Source of the DNA: an uncultured Paludibacter sp.
GTDB taxonomy: Bacteria > Bacteroidota > Bacteroidia > Bacteroidales > Paludibacteraceae
Direction: 5' to 3'
NCBI GenBank assembly: GCA_937897985.1
Contig: CALCBD010000015.1
Span: forward strand, 5,700-69,699
DNA length: 64,000 bases
Part shown: positions 50,510 to 59,859 of the stretch, piece by piece
Layout: the number at the start of each line of letters is the position of its first letter
How positions within the stretch are numbered: position 1 is the first letter of the stretch
Position numbers and translations under genes: made by a program
The notes under the pieces: generated by a model
What the model was told of the DNA's origin: nothing
The model's input: the letters and a program-made list of their open reading frames with translations, nothing else
The model's database searches: none

Positions 50510-50518
50510 TGTTTGAAA

Positions 50519-52000
50519 TTATCTCATTAAATTATTTAACACAGGTTGCAAACTGTCATTAATCATATTTGAAAACAACATTGGAGCAGATCCCAATCCG
50601 GCTATTGCAATGACCAGAACGATAACCGAAACCCGTTCCCACCAGGTAGCATCAGCAAATTCGAGATGGTGTTTATTGGTAATGGTACCAAAAAGTACTT
50701 TTCCAACAACACGCAAAATATAAACAGCCGTAATTACTATTGAAGTAGCTGCTATTAGCGTTAATACACGATGTAACAAATCTGTTTCCTGAAAAGCACC
50801 CACAAAAATCGTCATTTCGGCAATAAACCCGCTGAATCCTGGAAGACCCAGCGAAGCAAGTCCGGCGATGGTAAAACTAACGCCAATAAAAGGAATAACT
50901 TTCATTAATCCGTTCATATCGTTAATCATACGGGTATGAGTCCGGCTGTAAATCATTCCTATGGTTGCAAAAAAGAGGGCAGTAATTAATCCATGTGATA
51001 TCATTTGTAAAAATGCTCCCGTAATAGCAGTTTCGTTAAAAATCAGAAAGGCGAAAAACAACAATCCGCAATGACTGATTGAAGCATAAGCGTTAATGTA
51101 TTTCAAATCGGTTTGTGCTAAAGCCGTAAATGCGCCATAAAAAACGCTGAATGCCGCGAGTATCAGGAATATCCATGCCAGTTGATGTGCAGCTTCGGGC
51201 AATAAAAATATGGCAACCCTGAATGCACCGTATGCACCGAGTTTCATTGAGATCCCTGACAAAAACATTGATACAGATGTCGGTGCCGATGAATGACCAT
51301 CGGGTACCCATGAATGGAAAGGAAACATGGCACCGATAATACCGAAGCCAACAAAAGAAGATACAAAAAGATAATACTGTATGTTTAAAGGAATAGTGTG
51401 TTTGGCCAACTCGAGTAAATTCATACTTTCAGCTCCCGAAAAATAATAAATTCCCAGTATACCGAATAATACCAGCACCGAACCTCCCATTACCATAAGA
51501 GCAAGTTTGAAAGCACTGTATTCTTTTTTACCACTTCCCCAGATACCAATCAACAGGAATTTAGGCACCAGTGACATCTCGAGAAAGAAAAACAATGTAA
51601 ATAAGTCCAGCGAAATGAAAAAACCAAAAGCACCGGCACTCAACAAACTAAACCATATAAAATATTCTTTCGGCATGGTATCAATCTTCCACGAAACCAA
51701 AACACTCGCAAATACAATGATGGAAGATAACAACAACATTATGACCGAAATACCATCGACACCAACCAAAAAGTGAATATTAAAAGCCGGGTACCACGGG
51801 ACATCTGTAATGAAAAGCATTTCGGCTGTATTACCTATAGCCCGTTGATGCAGATAGAGAAAAGTTAATCCAATTGCTGACAGTAACAATAAAACCGAAC
51901 CGGAAAGGGTAATCAGATTTATTTGCTTACGGTTGTTTGCGAAAAACAAACCAACCATCATTAACATTGGAATAAGTATGAAAATTAATAAGAAGTTCAT
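50519..52000 (-). CDS. nuoM: NADH-quinone oxidoreductase subunit M
   Basis: The second antiporter-like proton-pumping subunit of complex I. The 493-residue protein has about 14 helices and the family segments FLVGVDGISVIMLLLSSI, FFLEMSLVPKFLLIGIWG with the channel glutamate, FPFHSWVPDGHSSAPTSVSMFLSG, and ASLGLPGFSGFIAEMTIFVG. Located between nuoL and nuoN. Confidence 0.95.
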   Translation of the reverse strand: MNFLLIFILIPMLMMVGLFFANNRKQINLITLSGSVLLLLSAIGLTFLYLHQRAIGNTAEMLFITDVPWYPAFNIHFLVGVDGISVIMLLLSSIIVFASVLVSWKIDTMPKEYFIWFSLLSAGAFGFFISLDLFTLFFFLEMSLVPKFLLIGIWGSGKKEYSAFKLALMVMGGSVLVLFGILGIYYFSGAESMNLLELAKHTIPLNIQYYLFVSSFVGFGIIGAMFPFHSWVPDGHSSAPTSVSMFLSGISMKLGAYGAFRVAIFLLPEAAHQLAWIFLILAAFSVFYGAFTALAQTDLKYINAYASISHCGLLFFAFLIFNETAITGAFLQMISHGLITALFFATIGMIYSRTHTRMINDMNGLMKVIPFIGVSFTIAGLASLGLPGFSGFIAEMTIFVGAFQETDLLHRVLTLIAATSIVITAVYILRVVGKVLFGTITNKHHLEFADATWWERVSVIVLVIAIAGLGSAPMLFSNMINDSLQPVLNNLMR

Positions 52001-52025
52001 AACTGAAAACTGATTTTGAATCCGG

Positions 52026-53927
52026 TTAAATAAATATAATTAATGCCGCAATTAATAAAGTGCTTAATAAAAACACAAAAGCGTATTGCTGCACTCTTCC
52101 TGTCTGAATACCTTTTATCTGAAGCGATGTCCATTGGGTTACCGTAGCAAAACTATTGATTGTTCCGTTTACCAGAGTTCTGTCAAACCAGGCAATCGGA
52201 GCTGAAATCAATCTGAAAACAATTTTTTTGGTAATGAACATGTAAAGCTCATCGATATAAAATTTATGCACTACTATTTTGAAAAACACAGAAAATGAAG
52301 ATACGATTCTGTCAGAAATTTTGTTTTCCTTTCGATACATAATAGTGGATATTGCAATGGCAACGGCAGCTACGGCTACACTCACAGACGCTGTAACCAG
52401 GTCAATATGTATATGATAATCAGCACCGTCGTTAGTAACAAATTTACCGAAAGGAATGAAACCGGCAAAAACTGTTACCAAAGCCAGAAAAATCAGCGGC
52501 AATAACATAGCCAACGGCGATTCGTGAGGTATATGTTCATGTTTATATTCTTTAGTCCAGAAAATACCGTAATACAAACGGAACATATAAAAAGCTGTAA
52601 GTCCGGCAATAAAAATCAACAAACTACCCAAATAGGGGTTGAATTCAAAAGCGGCGGATAATATCTCGTCCTTACTGAAAAAGCCAGAAAAGGGAGGAAT
52701 TCCGGCAATTGCCAGACATGCAATCAAAAAAGTAATATGAGTAACCGGGAGATATTTACGTAATCCGCCCATTTTATTCATTTCGTTGCTGTGCACGGCA
52801 TGTATTACAGAACCTGCGCCCAGGAACAACAAAGCTTTGAACATGGCATGTGTAAAAAGATGAAACATCGACGCCATATATCCCAGACCGTGATGTCCGC
52901 CCATACCCGAAACACCAAGCCCCACCATCATAAAACCAATTTGTGAAATTGTAGAATACGCCAGTACCCGTTTGATATCGGTCTGAGTACAGGCTATTAC
53001 GGCCGAAAACAAAGCTGTGAAAATCCCGATATAAGCTATGCCGTGTAAAACTTCAGGTGCAAAGAAATAATAAACCGGGAAAAGTCTTGCTACAAGATAA
53101 ACTCCCGCTACGACCATCGTTGCAGCATGTATCAATGCCGATACCGGTGTAGGACCTTCCATTGCGTCGGGTAACCATATATGCATTGGGAACATGGCCG
53201 ATTTTCCTGCTCCACCGATAAAAATAAGAGCCATTATCCAGTTCATCAGTGACAAACCCAGGAATGACAGACCCGCAGTACCTGCAAAAACGGTTGCATT
53301 TCCGGAGTTCAACACATCAAAATCGAATGTACGGGTATAATACGAAAGCAGGAAAATACCTATGAGGAAAAACAAATCGGCGAATCTGGTAATAATGAAT
53401 GCTTTTTTAGATGCAGCCACTGCTTCGGGTTTGGTATAATAAAAACCGATTAACAAATAAGATGAAACACCAACCAACTCCCAGAAAATATACATCTGAA
53501 AAATATTGGTAGCCACCACCAGACCAAGCATTGAGAAGCTGAAAAGTGACAGAAAAGCATAATAACGTTCAAATCCTTTCTCGCCCTCCATATAGCGAAG
53601 ACTATAAATATGTACCATCAACGAAACTGTGGAAACTACCACAAGCATCATCACCGAAATCGGATCAATTAAAATACCCAAATCGATATGAAGCTGATCG
53701 CTGAATTTCATCCATTCCATCTGAAAAGGAATGAATTTTTGATAAACACCTCCCGGATTAGCTGTTGTAAAGTACGACCATGCCGTGTAATATGCCAGTA
53801 TGGCAACTATTCCCATTACTGTGGTACCAATTGTACCGGCAGTTCGGGCTTTCCAACGCGAATCGACCAGGCCCAGCACTACAAAAGCAAGCAAAGGGAG
53901 AACTAATATTAATAATGTATATTGCAT
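52026..53927 (-). CDS. nuoL: NADH-quinone oxidoreductase subunit L
   Basis: The largest antiporter-like subunit of complex I, which carries the lateral helix that spans the membrane arm. I use the ATG at 53927 (MQYTLLILVLPLLAFVVLGL; 633 residues); an earlier in-frame start at 53957 would add ten poorly conserved residues. Family segments include IFWELVGVSSYLLIGFYYTKPEA, MFPMHIWLPDAMEGPTPVSALIHAATMV, AYSTISQIGFMMVGLG and AIAGIPPFSGFFSKDEIL, with the long C-terminal helix present. Confidence 0.95.
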   Translation of the reverse strand: MQYTLLILVLPLLAFVVLGLVDSRWKARTAGTIGTTVMGIVAILAYYTAWSYFTTANPGGVYQKFIPFQMEWMKFSDQLHIDLGILIDPISVMMLVVVSTVSLMVHIYSLRYMEGEKGFERYYAFLSLFSFSMLGLVVATNIFQMYIFWELVGVSSYLLIGFYYTKPEAVAASKKAFIITRFADLFFLIGIFLLSYYTRTFDFDVLNSGNATVFAGTAGLSFLGLSLMNWIMALIFIGGAGKSAMFPMHIWLPDAMEGPTPVSALIHAATMVVAGVYLVARLFPVYYFFAPEVLHGIAYIGIFTALFSAVIACTQTDIKRVLAYSTISQIGFMMVGLGVSGMGGHHGLGYMASMFHLFTHAMFKALLFLGAGSVIHAVHSNEMNKMGGLRKYLPVTHITFLIACLAIAGIPPFSGFFSKDEILSAAFEFNPYLGSLLIFIAGLTAFYMFRLYYGIFWTKEYKHEHIPHESPLAMLLPLIFLALVTVFAGFIPFGKFVTNDGADYHIHIDLVTASVSVAVAAVAIAISTIMYRKENKISDRIVSSFSVFFKIVVHKFYIDELYMFITKKIVFRLISAPIAWFDRTLVNGTINSFATVTQWTSLQIKGIQTGRVQQYAFVFLLSTLLIAALIIFI

Positions 53928-53972
53928 TTTCTGTAAATTACAGTTAAAAAAAATCAATTAAATTGCTGATAT

Positions 53973-54353
53973 TTATTCATTTACTTCCTTAATCTCTGTT
54001 TCATTGGCTGAGGGCTCCCTGAGTTCGGTCATGCTATCCACTTCCACATTATTCAGATTTCTATAGATATTAATAACAATGGCTATTGCTACCGCTGTTT
54101 CGCAGGCCGAAATGGCAATAGTAAAGAGCGCAAAGAAAAAGCCCTCCATATTTCCCGGATACAAATAGCGGTTGAATACGGCAAAATTAATGTCAATCGA
54201 GTTCAGTATCAGCTCGATGGAGATAAGAATCATCAACAGACTTTTACGTGATAAAAAACCATAGATTCCTGAAAAGAACATAATCAAACTTACCACTATG
54301 TACGCCTCTAAAGGGATAGTGCCCGAAAAGAGTTTTGAAAAAAATTCACCCAT
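53973..54353 (-). CDS. nuoK: NADH-quinone oxidoreductase subunit K
   Basis: A small three-helix membrane subunit of complex I. The 126-residue protein shows GIYGFLSRKSLLMILISIELILNSID with the key glutamate, and FALFTIAISACETAVAIAIVINIYR with the second one. A hydrophilic tail of about 20 residues (MTELREPSANETEIKEVNE) is longer than the usual NuoK length of about 100. Confidence 0.94.
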   Translation of the reverse strand: MGEFFSKLFSGTIPLEAYIVVSLIMFFSGIYGFLSRKSLLMILISIELILNSIDINFAVFNRYLYPGNMEGFFFALFTIAISACETAVAIAIVINIYRNLNNVEVDSMTELREPSANETEIKEVNE

Positions 54354-54384
54354 TTTTGAACCTGATTATATAATTAATTAATGT

Positions 54385-54891
54385 TTACGAACGTTTACGG
54401 GCTATCATAATTGCCCCGACAATACATGCCAGAAGTAAAACACTTATCACTTCGAAAGGCATTAAATACTGAAATTTCCCGGTCCCCATCAAAGTCATTC
54501 CGATGTGCCTGGAATCAATTTCCTTCATATCCACCAAATGACTAACACGTCCGATATTGCTGATGATAATGAACCCGCTGAAAAAAGCACCGGCCACCGA
54601 CAGTATAATAGCGAATACTCTTTGTTTTACCGACTCCGGAGTTATTCGTCCTCCGGGACGCTGAGTCAATAATATTGCAAAAATGAACAACACCATGATA
54701 CCGCCGGCGTATACGGCTGTTTGCACTGCAAATAAATACTGGTAACCTAAAATTAAGTACAAACCGGCAGTAGCCAGCAATACAAAAAGTAAATAGGTTG
54801 CCGAACGGATTAAACGTCCGGAAGTAACCGCCATCACCGAAAAAACGGCAATTATCAACGACAGAATATAAAAAACAATATGAACTTCCAT
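54385..54891 (-). CDS. nuoJ: NADH-quinone oxidoreductase subunit J
   Basis: A five-helix membrane subunit of complex I near the quinone site. The 168-residue protein carries the conserved YLILGYQYLFAVQTAVYAGGIMVLFIFAILL segment, which forms the flexible helix linking quinone chemistry to pumping. Located between nuoI and nuoK with 11- and 31-base gaps. Confidence 0.93.
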   Translation of the reverse strand: MEVHIVFYILSLIIAVFSVMAVTSGRLIRSATYLLFVLLATAGLYLILGYQYLFAVQTAVYAGGIMVLFIFAILLTQRPGGRITPESVKQRVFAIILSVAGAFFSGFIIISNIGRVSHLVDMKEIDSRHIGMTLMGTGKFQYLMPFEVISVLLLACIVGAIMIARKRS

Positions 54892-54902
54892 TGGGTATTA
54901 TA

Positions 54903-55412
54903 TTAATTTGAAGTTTCGGATTTCGGTGTTTGAGCCTGTGGTTTGGCTTTTTCCCTCAGTTTCGAACCTTCTTTGTTTAATTGATGAACCAGATTTTTGC
55001 GTGTAAATGATGCATTTTCGAAATGATTGCTGAATTCAATTGCATTCGACGGACAGGTAATGACACATAAATTACAGAATGTGCACATTCCTAAATCGAA
55101 AATGTGTTGATCAAGTATTTTTTTCTTTTTACCATCTTCAGTTTCAATTATTTTCGAAATAACCTGAATAGTGCCGTTCGGGCAATTCATTTCACAAATC
55201 CCACAGGCGGTACATGCATGTTCGTTATTTTCATCATGCGGCATTATAAGTTCGGCTCTGAAACGCTCAGAGATTTCGAGTGTTTCACGATTTTCGGGAT
55301 ACTGCTGAGTTACTTTTTTTGTCCACAACTCTTTCCAGGTTACCGACAAACCGGTAAGCAAGGAACGTATACCGTTAAATAAATCCTTGTTATATTGTTT
55401 AAAAGATCTCAT
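54903..55412 (-). CDS. nuoI: NADH-quinone oxidoreductase subunit I
   Basis: The ferredoxin-like subunit of complex I that passes electrons toward NuoB. The 169 residues hold two [4Fe-4S] motifs, CTACGICEMNCPNG and CTFCNLCVITCPSN, with an amphipathic N-terminal region that docks on the membrane arm. It is separated from nuoH by 318 non-coding bases, unusual in an otherwise tight operon. Without NuoE/F/G this subunit may receive electrons from ferredoxin. Confidence 0.95.
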   Translation of the reverse strand: MRSFKQYNKDLFNGIRSLLTGLSVTWKELWTKKVTQQYPENRETLEISERFRAELIMPHDENNEHACTACGICEMNCPNGTIQVISKIIETEDGKKKKILDQHIFDLGMCTFCNLCVITCPSNAIEFSNHFENASFTRKNLVHQLNKEGSKLREKAKPQAQTPKSETSN

Positions 55413-55730
55413 TAAAATTCATTTTATAATTTTAGTTCACTCAAAGGTTCATTACAAAAAAGTCATTTTGAATGCAAAGGCTCATACTCGCTATCCCGTT
55501 AGCTATCGGAATCAAAGAAAACTTTCAGGTTTTCTTCCCTGTGTACTCCACAATAAATCGGAATGTTCCATTTGCAGTATTATTTTGACTATTAGTATAT
55601 TATTAAAATTATTAACTTCGCATCTCAGCGTTTAATTTTGTAAAAATAAAAATTCCGGTAAAGAATAATTAATGCTATAAATCACTGTTTATGGGTATAT
55701 TATATGATTTTTATAACGACCCGATATTCA
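55413..55730. other. 318-base non-coding insertion inside the nuo operon
   Basis: No minus-strand gene is present. Two palindromic parts are seen: AAGAAAAC (55515-55522) with GTTTTCTT (55529-55536), and CCGTTAGCTATCGG (55496-55509), which is self-complementary except for one T-T pair. A 38-codon plus-strand frame (55472-55588, MQRLILAIPLAIGIKENFQV at its start) spans both. This looks like a degenerate repeat or mobile-element remnant rather than a gene. Confidence 0.55.
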
Positions 55731-56840
55731 CTAAAAAAGATCAGTTAATGTAAGTCCGGTTAATACCAGAATAACCATCACCAGAATATTCACAAGATTT
55801 ATAGGTAACAGATATTTCCACTCAAGATTCAGCAACTGATCAATTCGTAAACGCGGGAATGACCACCGAATCCACAAACTCGTGAAAATTAGTACAGCTA
55901 CCTTGCTAAAGAACCAGACGTACGATGGAATATAACACATGATCTGATTAAATGTGTCTAAACCTTTGATGTGAATTGGCATCCAGCCTCCGAGAAAAAC
56001 TGTTGCTGCGATTGAAGCAATAATAAACATATTCAGGTATTCGGCCAGATAGAAGAAGCCAAACTGTAATCCGGAATATTCAGTGTGATAACCTGCTGTC
56101 AATTCCGATTCGGCTTCGGGCAGGTCAAACGGTCCGCGGTTAGTCTCAGCGTGTCCTGATATCAGATAAATGATAAATGCTACCAGCGACGAAATATGAC
56201 CATTGAAAATATTCCAGCAAAATCTCTGACTCTCAATCATTTCGCTGAATTGCATTGTTCCGGACAACACAACCATTGTCATCAAAGCAAATCCGGCTGA
56301 AAGTTCGTAACTTACAAACTGAGCTCCACTACGCATAGCTCCGATCATTGAATATTTATTATTACTCGACCATCCGGCCAGCAAAACCCCGATAATTCCG
56401 ACAGATGAAACAGCAGTTACATAAAATACTCCGATATTGAAATCAATTACATGTAACTCTTTTCCAAAAGGGATGGCACCAAAAGTAAGCATTGAAGCAA
56501 TAATCATAAAAAACGGTGCCGTATAGAAAAGAAACCGGTCGACATTATTGACATGAATAATTTCCTTGATCAGAATTTTAAGCACATCGGCAACTGTTTG
56601 AAACAAACCATATTTACCTACTCTGTTAGGCCCGATTCGTGCCTGAAAAAATGCAGTAATCTTTCGTTCCACATAAATTAAAATCATTGCCAGAACAGCA
56701 TAAGCAGCCATTAAGGCAATTCCTACCAGCAACATTTCGATGCATATTGTTAGAAAATCACTCAGATTTTCGTGCAAAAAAGTATCAATCGAATGTATAA
56801 GCCGTGAAAATTCGAAAGGTTGAAAATATTGTTTAAACAT
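55731..56840 (-). CDS. nuoH: NADH-quinone oxidoreductase subunit H
   Basis: A membrane subunit of complex I forming the quinone cavity and its link to the pumps. The 369-residue protein has eight or nine helices with the conserved loop ERKITAFFQARIGPNRVGKYGLFQTVADVLKIL, NRGPFDLPEAESELTAGYHTEYSG and a final IRWSFPRLRIDQLL. It follows nuoCD by 50 bases. Confidence 0.95.
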   Translation of the reverse strand: MFKQYFQPFEFSRLIHSIDTFLHENLSDFLTICIEMLLVGIALMAAYAVLAMILIYVERKITAFFQARIGPNRVGKYGLFQTVADVLKILIKEIIHVNNVDRFLFYTAPFFMIIASMLTFGAIPFGKELHVIDFNIGVFYVTAVSSVGIIGVLLAGWSSNNKYSMIGAMRSGAQFVSYELSAGFALMTMVVLSGTMQFSEMIESQRFCWNIFNGHISSLVAFIIYLISGHAETNRGPFDLPEAESELTAGYHTEYSGLQFGFFYLAEYLNMFIIASIAATVFLGGWMPIHIKGLDTFNQIMCYIPSYVWFFSKVAVLIFTSLWIRWSFPRLRIDQLLNLEWKYLLPINLVNILVMVILVLTGLTLTDLF

Positions 56841-56890
56841 AATATCTGATTCTTCTGGAATCGTAAAATGTGAATATAATTTTGTTGTAA

Positions 56891-58519
56891 TTATCTGTCA
56901 ATGTCCGGAATAACATAATCCATCGAACCACCTATACCAATGAAATCGGAAATTTTTTCATCTTTACAAATCAGTGGCATTACCGATACGAGTGCCATTG
57001 AAGGTGAACGGAATTTCAAACGATACGGATTTTTTTCGCCACGGCTTTCGATGTAAACACCGAACAGACCTTTCCCGGCTTCCACACTCTGAAAGTACTG
57101 ACCTTCGGGAAGCCTGATCACTGCTTTTGTTTTTGCCTGATAATCGCCTTCGGGGATATTGTCGATTAGTTGTTCGATGATATGAAGCGATTCTTCAATT
57201 TCGTCGAGACGATTCAAATACCTGGCATAGGAATCGCCGCTTGTACGTATGATTTCTTTGAACTCAACCTTATCGTAAAGAGCATAAGGCTGATACTTCC
57301 GAACATCGCACGACCAGCCCGAAGCACGTCCGGCAGGACCCGTTACTGCATAACTAATGGCATTTTCTTTCGACAATATTCCGATTTTTACCATACGTCC
57401 CAAAGCAATGACATTGTGTGAGAAAAAACGGTCGTATTCTTTGAGTTTTTCGCGCATGTAAGGAATGAATGTTTTTACATCTTTCTGAAAATCAGCATAA
57501 ATATCATACATCAATCCACCGATTACATTATTATTAATAATCAGACGGCCACCACATGTTTTATCAAAAATATCCATGATTTTTTCACGTTCACGCATTC
57601 CGTATATAAAAGCAGTAGTGGCACCCAGATCGTTGGTTTGAGCCGACCATGCCAGTAAATGTGAACTGATTCGGTTCAGTTCATCGAGGATGGTACGGAT
57701 ATACTGTGCACGTTCAGGAACTTCGATTGATGCAGCTTTCTCAACACACATACACAGCGCATGACGGTTGATATTTGCCGACAAATAATCGAGTCTGTCA
57801 GTAAAGTGAAGTGTTTGCGGATAAGTCATTCCTTCACAAAGTTTCTCTATACCCCGATGAATGTATCCGCAGTGAATATCAATTTTTTTCACAATCTCGC
57901 CATCGAGTGCAGTACGAAAATGCATTACACCGTGTGTGGAAGGATGTTGTGGTCCGATATTGATGATATAATCATCGGGTTCAAATATATTTATGATTTC
58001 CTCTTTCAATCCGTCGGTTGTCTCCAGTATTCGGGGAGCTGTATCAATAATTTCCCTGCTCACTACCGACACCGGATTAATTTCGGGATTGTTATCATAA
58101 TTTTTTCTCAACGGGAACCCTACCCAATCGTTGTTCAGAAATATTCGACGCATATCCGGGTTGTTTATAAAACGTATTCCGAACATACCATAAACTTCAC
58201 GCTCATTAAATTGTGCGGTTTCAAATAAATCTGTAACCGAATAAAGCAGAGGATTTTCGAGGTCGTGAGTTGCCGTTTTTACGACGATTTCCTTTGAAGG
58301 ATCCTGCGAAGACGAAATCAGATAAATTACACCCAGTTTTTCGCCCCAATCCATTCCTATCATATAAACAAGGTAATCGAAGGGTAACTCTTTGTTGTCG
58401 TAAAGTAACTTTAACAGAGGGTGCAGCTCTTTGGGTTCCACCGATAATGTTAATTTTTCATTTTCTTCAAATACCACATTTTGAAAGGCATTCGAAATTA
58501 AGAGTTTAATTTGTTCCAT
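56891..58519 (-). CDS. nuoCD: Fused NADH-quinone oxidoreductase subunit C/D
   Basis: One protein joins NuoC (about residues 1-170; FDYLVYMIGMDWGEKLGVIYLI, ERE-VYGMFGI region) and NuoD (from about residue 187; YIINIGPQHPSTHGVMHFRTALDGE). NuoD contributes the quinone-binding pocket, with the conserved histidine in QHPSTHG and tyrosine-containing parts. The C-terminal FIGIGGSMDYVIPDIDR is typical. Fusion of C and D is known from E. coli and is usual in Bacteroidota. Length 542 residues. Confidence 0.95.
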   Translation of the reverse strand: MEQIKLLISNAFQNVVFEENEKLTLSVEPKELHPLLKLLYDNKELPFDYLVYMIGMDWGEKLGVIYLISSSQDPSKEIVVKTATHDLENPLLYSVTDLFETAQFNEREVYGMFGIRFINNPDMRRIFLNNDWVGFPLRKNYDNNPEINPVSVVSREIIDTAPRILETTDGLKEEIINIFEPDDYIINIGPQHPSTHGVMHFRTALDGEIVKKIDIHCGYIHRGIEKLCEGMTYPQTLHFTDRLDYLSANINRHALCMCVEKAASIEVPERAQYIRTILDELNRISSHLLAWSAQTNDLGATTAFIYGMREREKIMDIFDKTCGGRLIINNNVIGGLMYDIYADFQKDVKTFIPYMREKLKEYDRFFSHNVIALGRMVKIGILSKENAISYAVTGPAGRASGWSCDVRKYQPYALYDKVEFKEIIRTSGDSYARYLNRLDEIEESLHIIEQLIDNIPEGDYQAKTKAVIRLPEGQYFQSVEAGKGLFGVYIESRGEKNPYRLKFRSPSMALVSVMPLICKDEKISDFIGIGGSMDYVIPDIDR

Positions 58520-58528
58520 CTCTGTAAA

Positions 58529-59104
58529 TTATTTCCCTTCAACGCGTTGAGGTTTTTTCAAAAATTGTTCAACTTTGATTTTACGTTGTAATTGCATTAA
58601 TCCGTAAAATAAGGATTCGGGGCGGGGCGGACATCCCGGGACATATACATCGACAGGAAGAATAGTATCAACCCCTTTGACAACATGGTACGAATTAATA
58701 AACGGTCCTCCCGAAATTGCGCAACCACCCATGGCTAAAACATATTTGGGCTCAGCCATCTGGTCGTAAACACGTTTAATCAGTGGGGCCATTTTGTGAA
58801 CAATTGTTCCCGATACAATCATCAGGTCCGCTTGTCTCGGACTATTACGGGTAACTTCCATGCCAAAACGTGAAATATCATAATTGGCTGAGGCAGCGGC
58901 CATAAATTCAATACCACAACAACTTGTTGCAAAAATCAAAGGCCAGATAGAATTTGATCTGCCCCAATTGATAATATCATCGAGTTTGCCAACAACTACA
59001 TTGATACCATTGGCCTTCAATTCATTAACATATTCTTCAAGATATTCATTATCATTGAATTCTATGTTGGGAATGCTCTTAATTTTAATATTATTTACTT
59101 CCAT
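58529..59104 (-). CDS. nuoB: NADH-quinone oxidoreductase subunit B
   Basis: The subunit that carries cluster N2, the last iron-sulfur centre before quinone. The 191 residues have the tandem cysteines in TSCCGIEFMAA plus two further ones in GGCAISGG and VPGCPPRPE. Its start overlaps the end of nuoA by 10 bases, indicating coupling. nuoCD follows after 9 bases. Confidence 0.96.
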   Translation of the reverse strand: MEVNNIKIKSIPNIEFNDNEYLEEYVNELKANGINVVVGKLDDIINWGRSNSIWPLIFATSCCGIEFMAAASANYDISRFGMEVTRNSPRQADLMIVSGTIVHKMAPLIKRVYDQMAEPKYVLAMGGCAISGGPFINSYHVVKGVDTILPVDVYVPGCPPRPESLFYGLMQLQRKIKVEQFLKKPQRVEGK

Positions 59105-59448
59105 TTTAAAACTCCTTTTCTCCAGGCATAAGCTAATCCCAGACCCAGAATAAGTAAGAAAAACAAAATACTGGCCAATCCCTGAATGCCGAGTTCACGC
59201 ACAATAGTTGCCCATGGGAACAAAAAAATTGCTTCCACATCGAACATTAAATAAAGAATAGCATAAAGATAATAACCTGCCTTGAACTGCATCCACGAAG
59301 TTCCACGGGTTGGAATTCCGCATTCGTAAGGTTCACCTTTTTGAGGATTGAAAGATTTTGGTGATAATAAGATAGCCATTCCGAGTCCACCAACTACTAA
59401 AACGACTCCGGTTAAGAATACTGTTAAAAACAGTGATAAGTCTGACAT
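59095..59448 (-). CDS. nuoA: NADH-quinone oxidoreductase subunit A
   Basis: A three-helix membrane subunit of complex I and first gene of the operon. The 117 residues contain KGEPYECGIPTRGTSWMQFKAGYYLYAILYLMFDVEAIFLFPWA, a strong NuoA signature. It overlaps nuoB by 10 bases. Confidence 0.95.
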   Translation of the reverse strand: MSDLSLFLTVFLTGVVLVVGGLGMAILLSPKSFNPQKGEPYECGIPTRGTSWMQFKAGYYLYAILYLMFDVEAIFLFPWATIVRELGIQGLASILFFLLILGLGLAYAWRKGVLKWK

Positions 59449-59487
59449 AACAACTTTCCTTGAATTTATAGCTCAAAAAAAACGCTG

Positions 59488-59517
59488 CAAAGGAACTACA
59501 ATTATTTTGAATACAAA
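59488..59517 (-). promoter_or_regulatory. Probable promoter of the nuo operon
   Basis: On the minus strand TTTG (complement of 59514-59517) is followed after 18 bases by TTCCTTTG (complement of 59488-59495), one mismatch (T for A at the second position) from TAnnTTTG. It is 40 bases upstream of the nuoA ATG. Confidence 0.5.
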
Positions 59518-59778
59518 CAATAAAATCAAATTATTAGTTCAAATAATTTCTTTAACTTAAAGACAGGAATTTCACAAAATTAATATATTATATATTTGTT
59601 TATCAATAATATAGCTTTAACAGAATTTTCATCGTTAAAAATACTGTTATTTGATTAGCATTATTTAACTTTAATGAAAAACCTAAAAAAGGAATATTTT
59701 ATGATTTAACCATCGAATTTCCGTTTACGGATGTTCAAATATATCGGCGAAAAGGGACATACTTACCATAAAAATATG

Positions 59779-59786
59779 TACTTTTG
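59779..59786 (+). promoter_or_regulatory. -7 box of the amino acid permease gene
   Basis: TACTTTTG matches TAnnTTTG, 74 bases before the ATG at 59860. Confidence 0.5.
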
Positions 59787-59859
59787 CAAAAACTACGTCA
59801 GATCAACACAAATCTATTGAATTTTAAAGCAAATTGATTTAAATAACAGGTAAATATTT

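Larger units (their letters stand above)
59449..59859. other. Divergent control region between the nuo operon and the amino acid permease
   Basis: 411 bases without a gene. They hold the nuo promoter (59488-59517, minus strand) and a permease -7 box (59779-59786, plus strand). The centre (about 59530-59770) is AT-rich and featureless to my eye. Confidence 0.55.
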
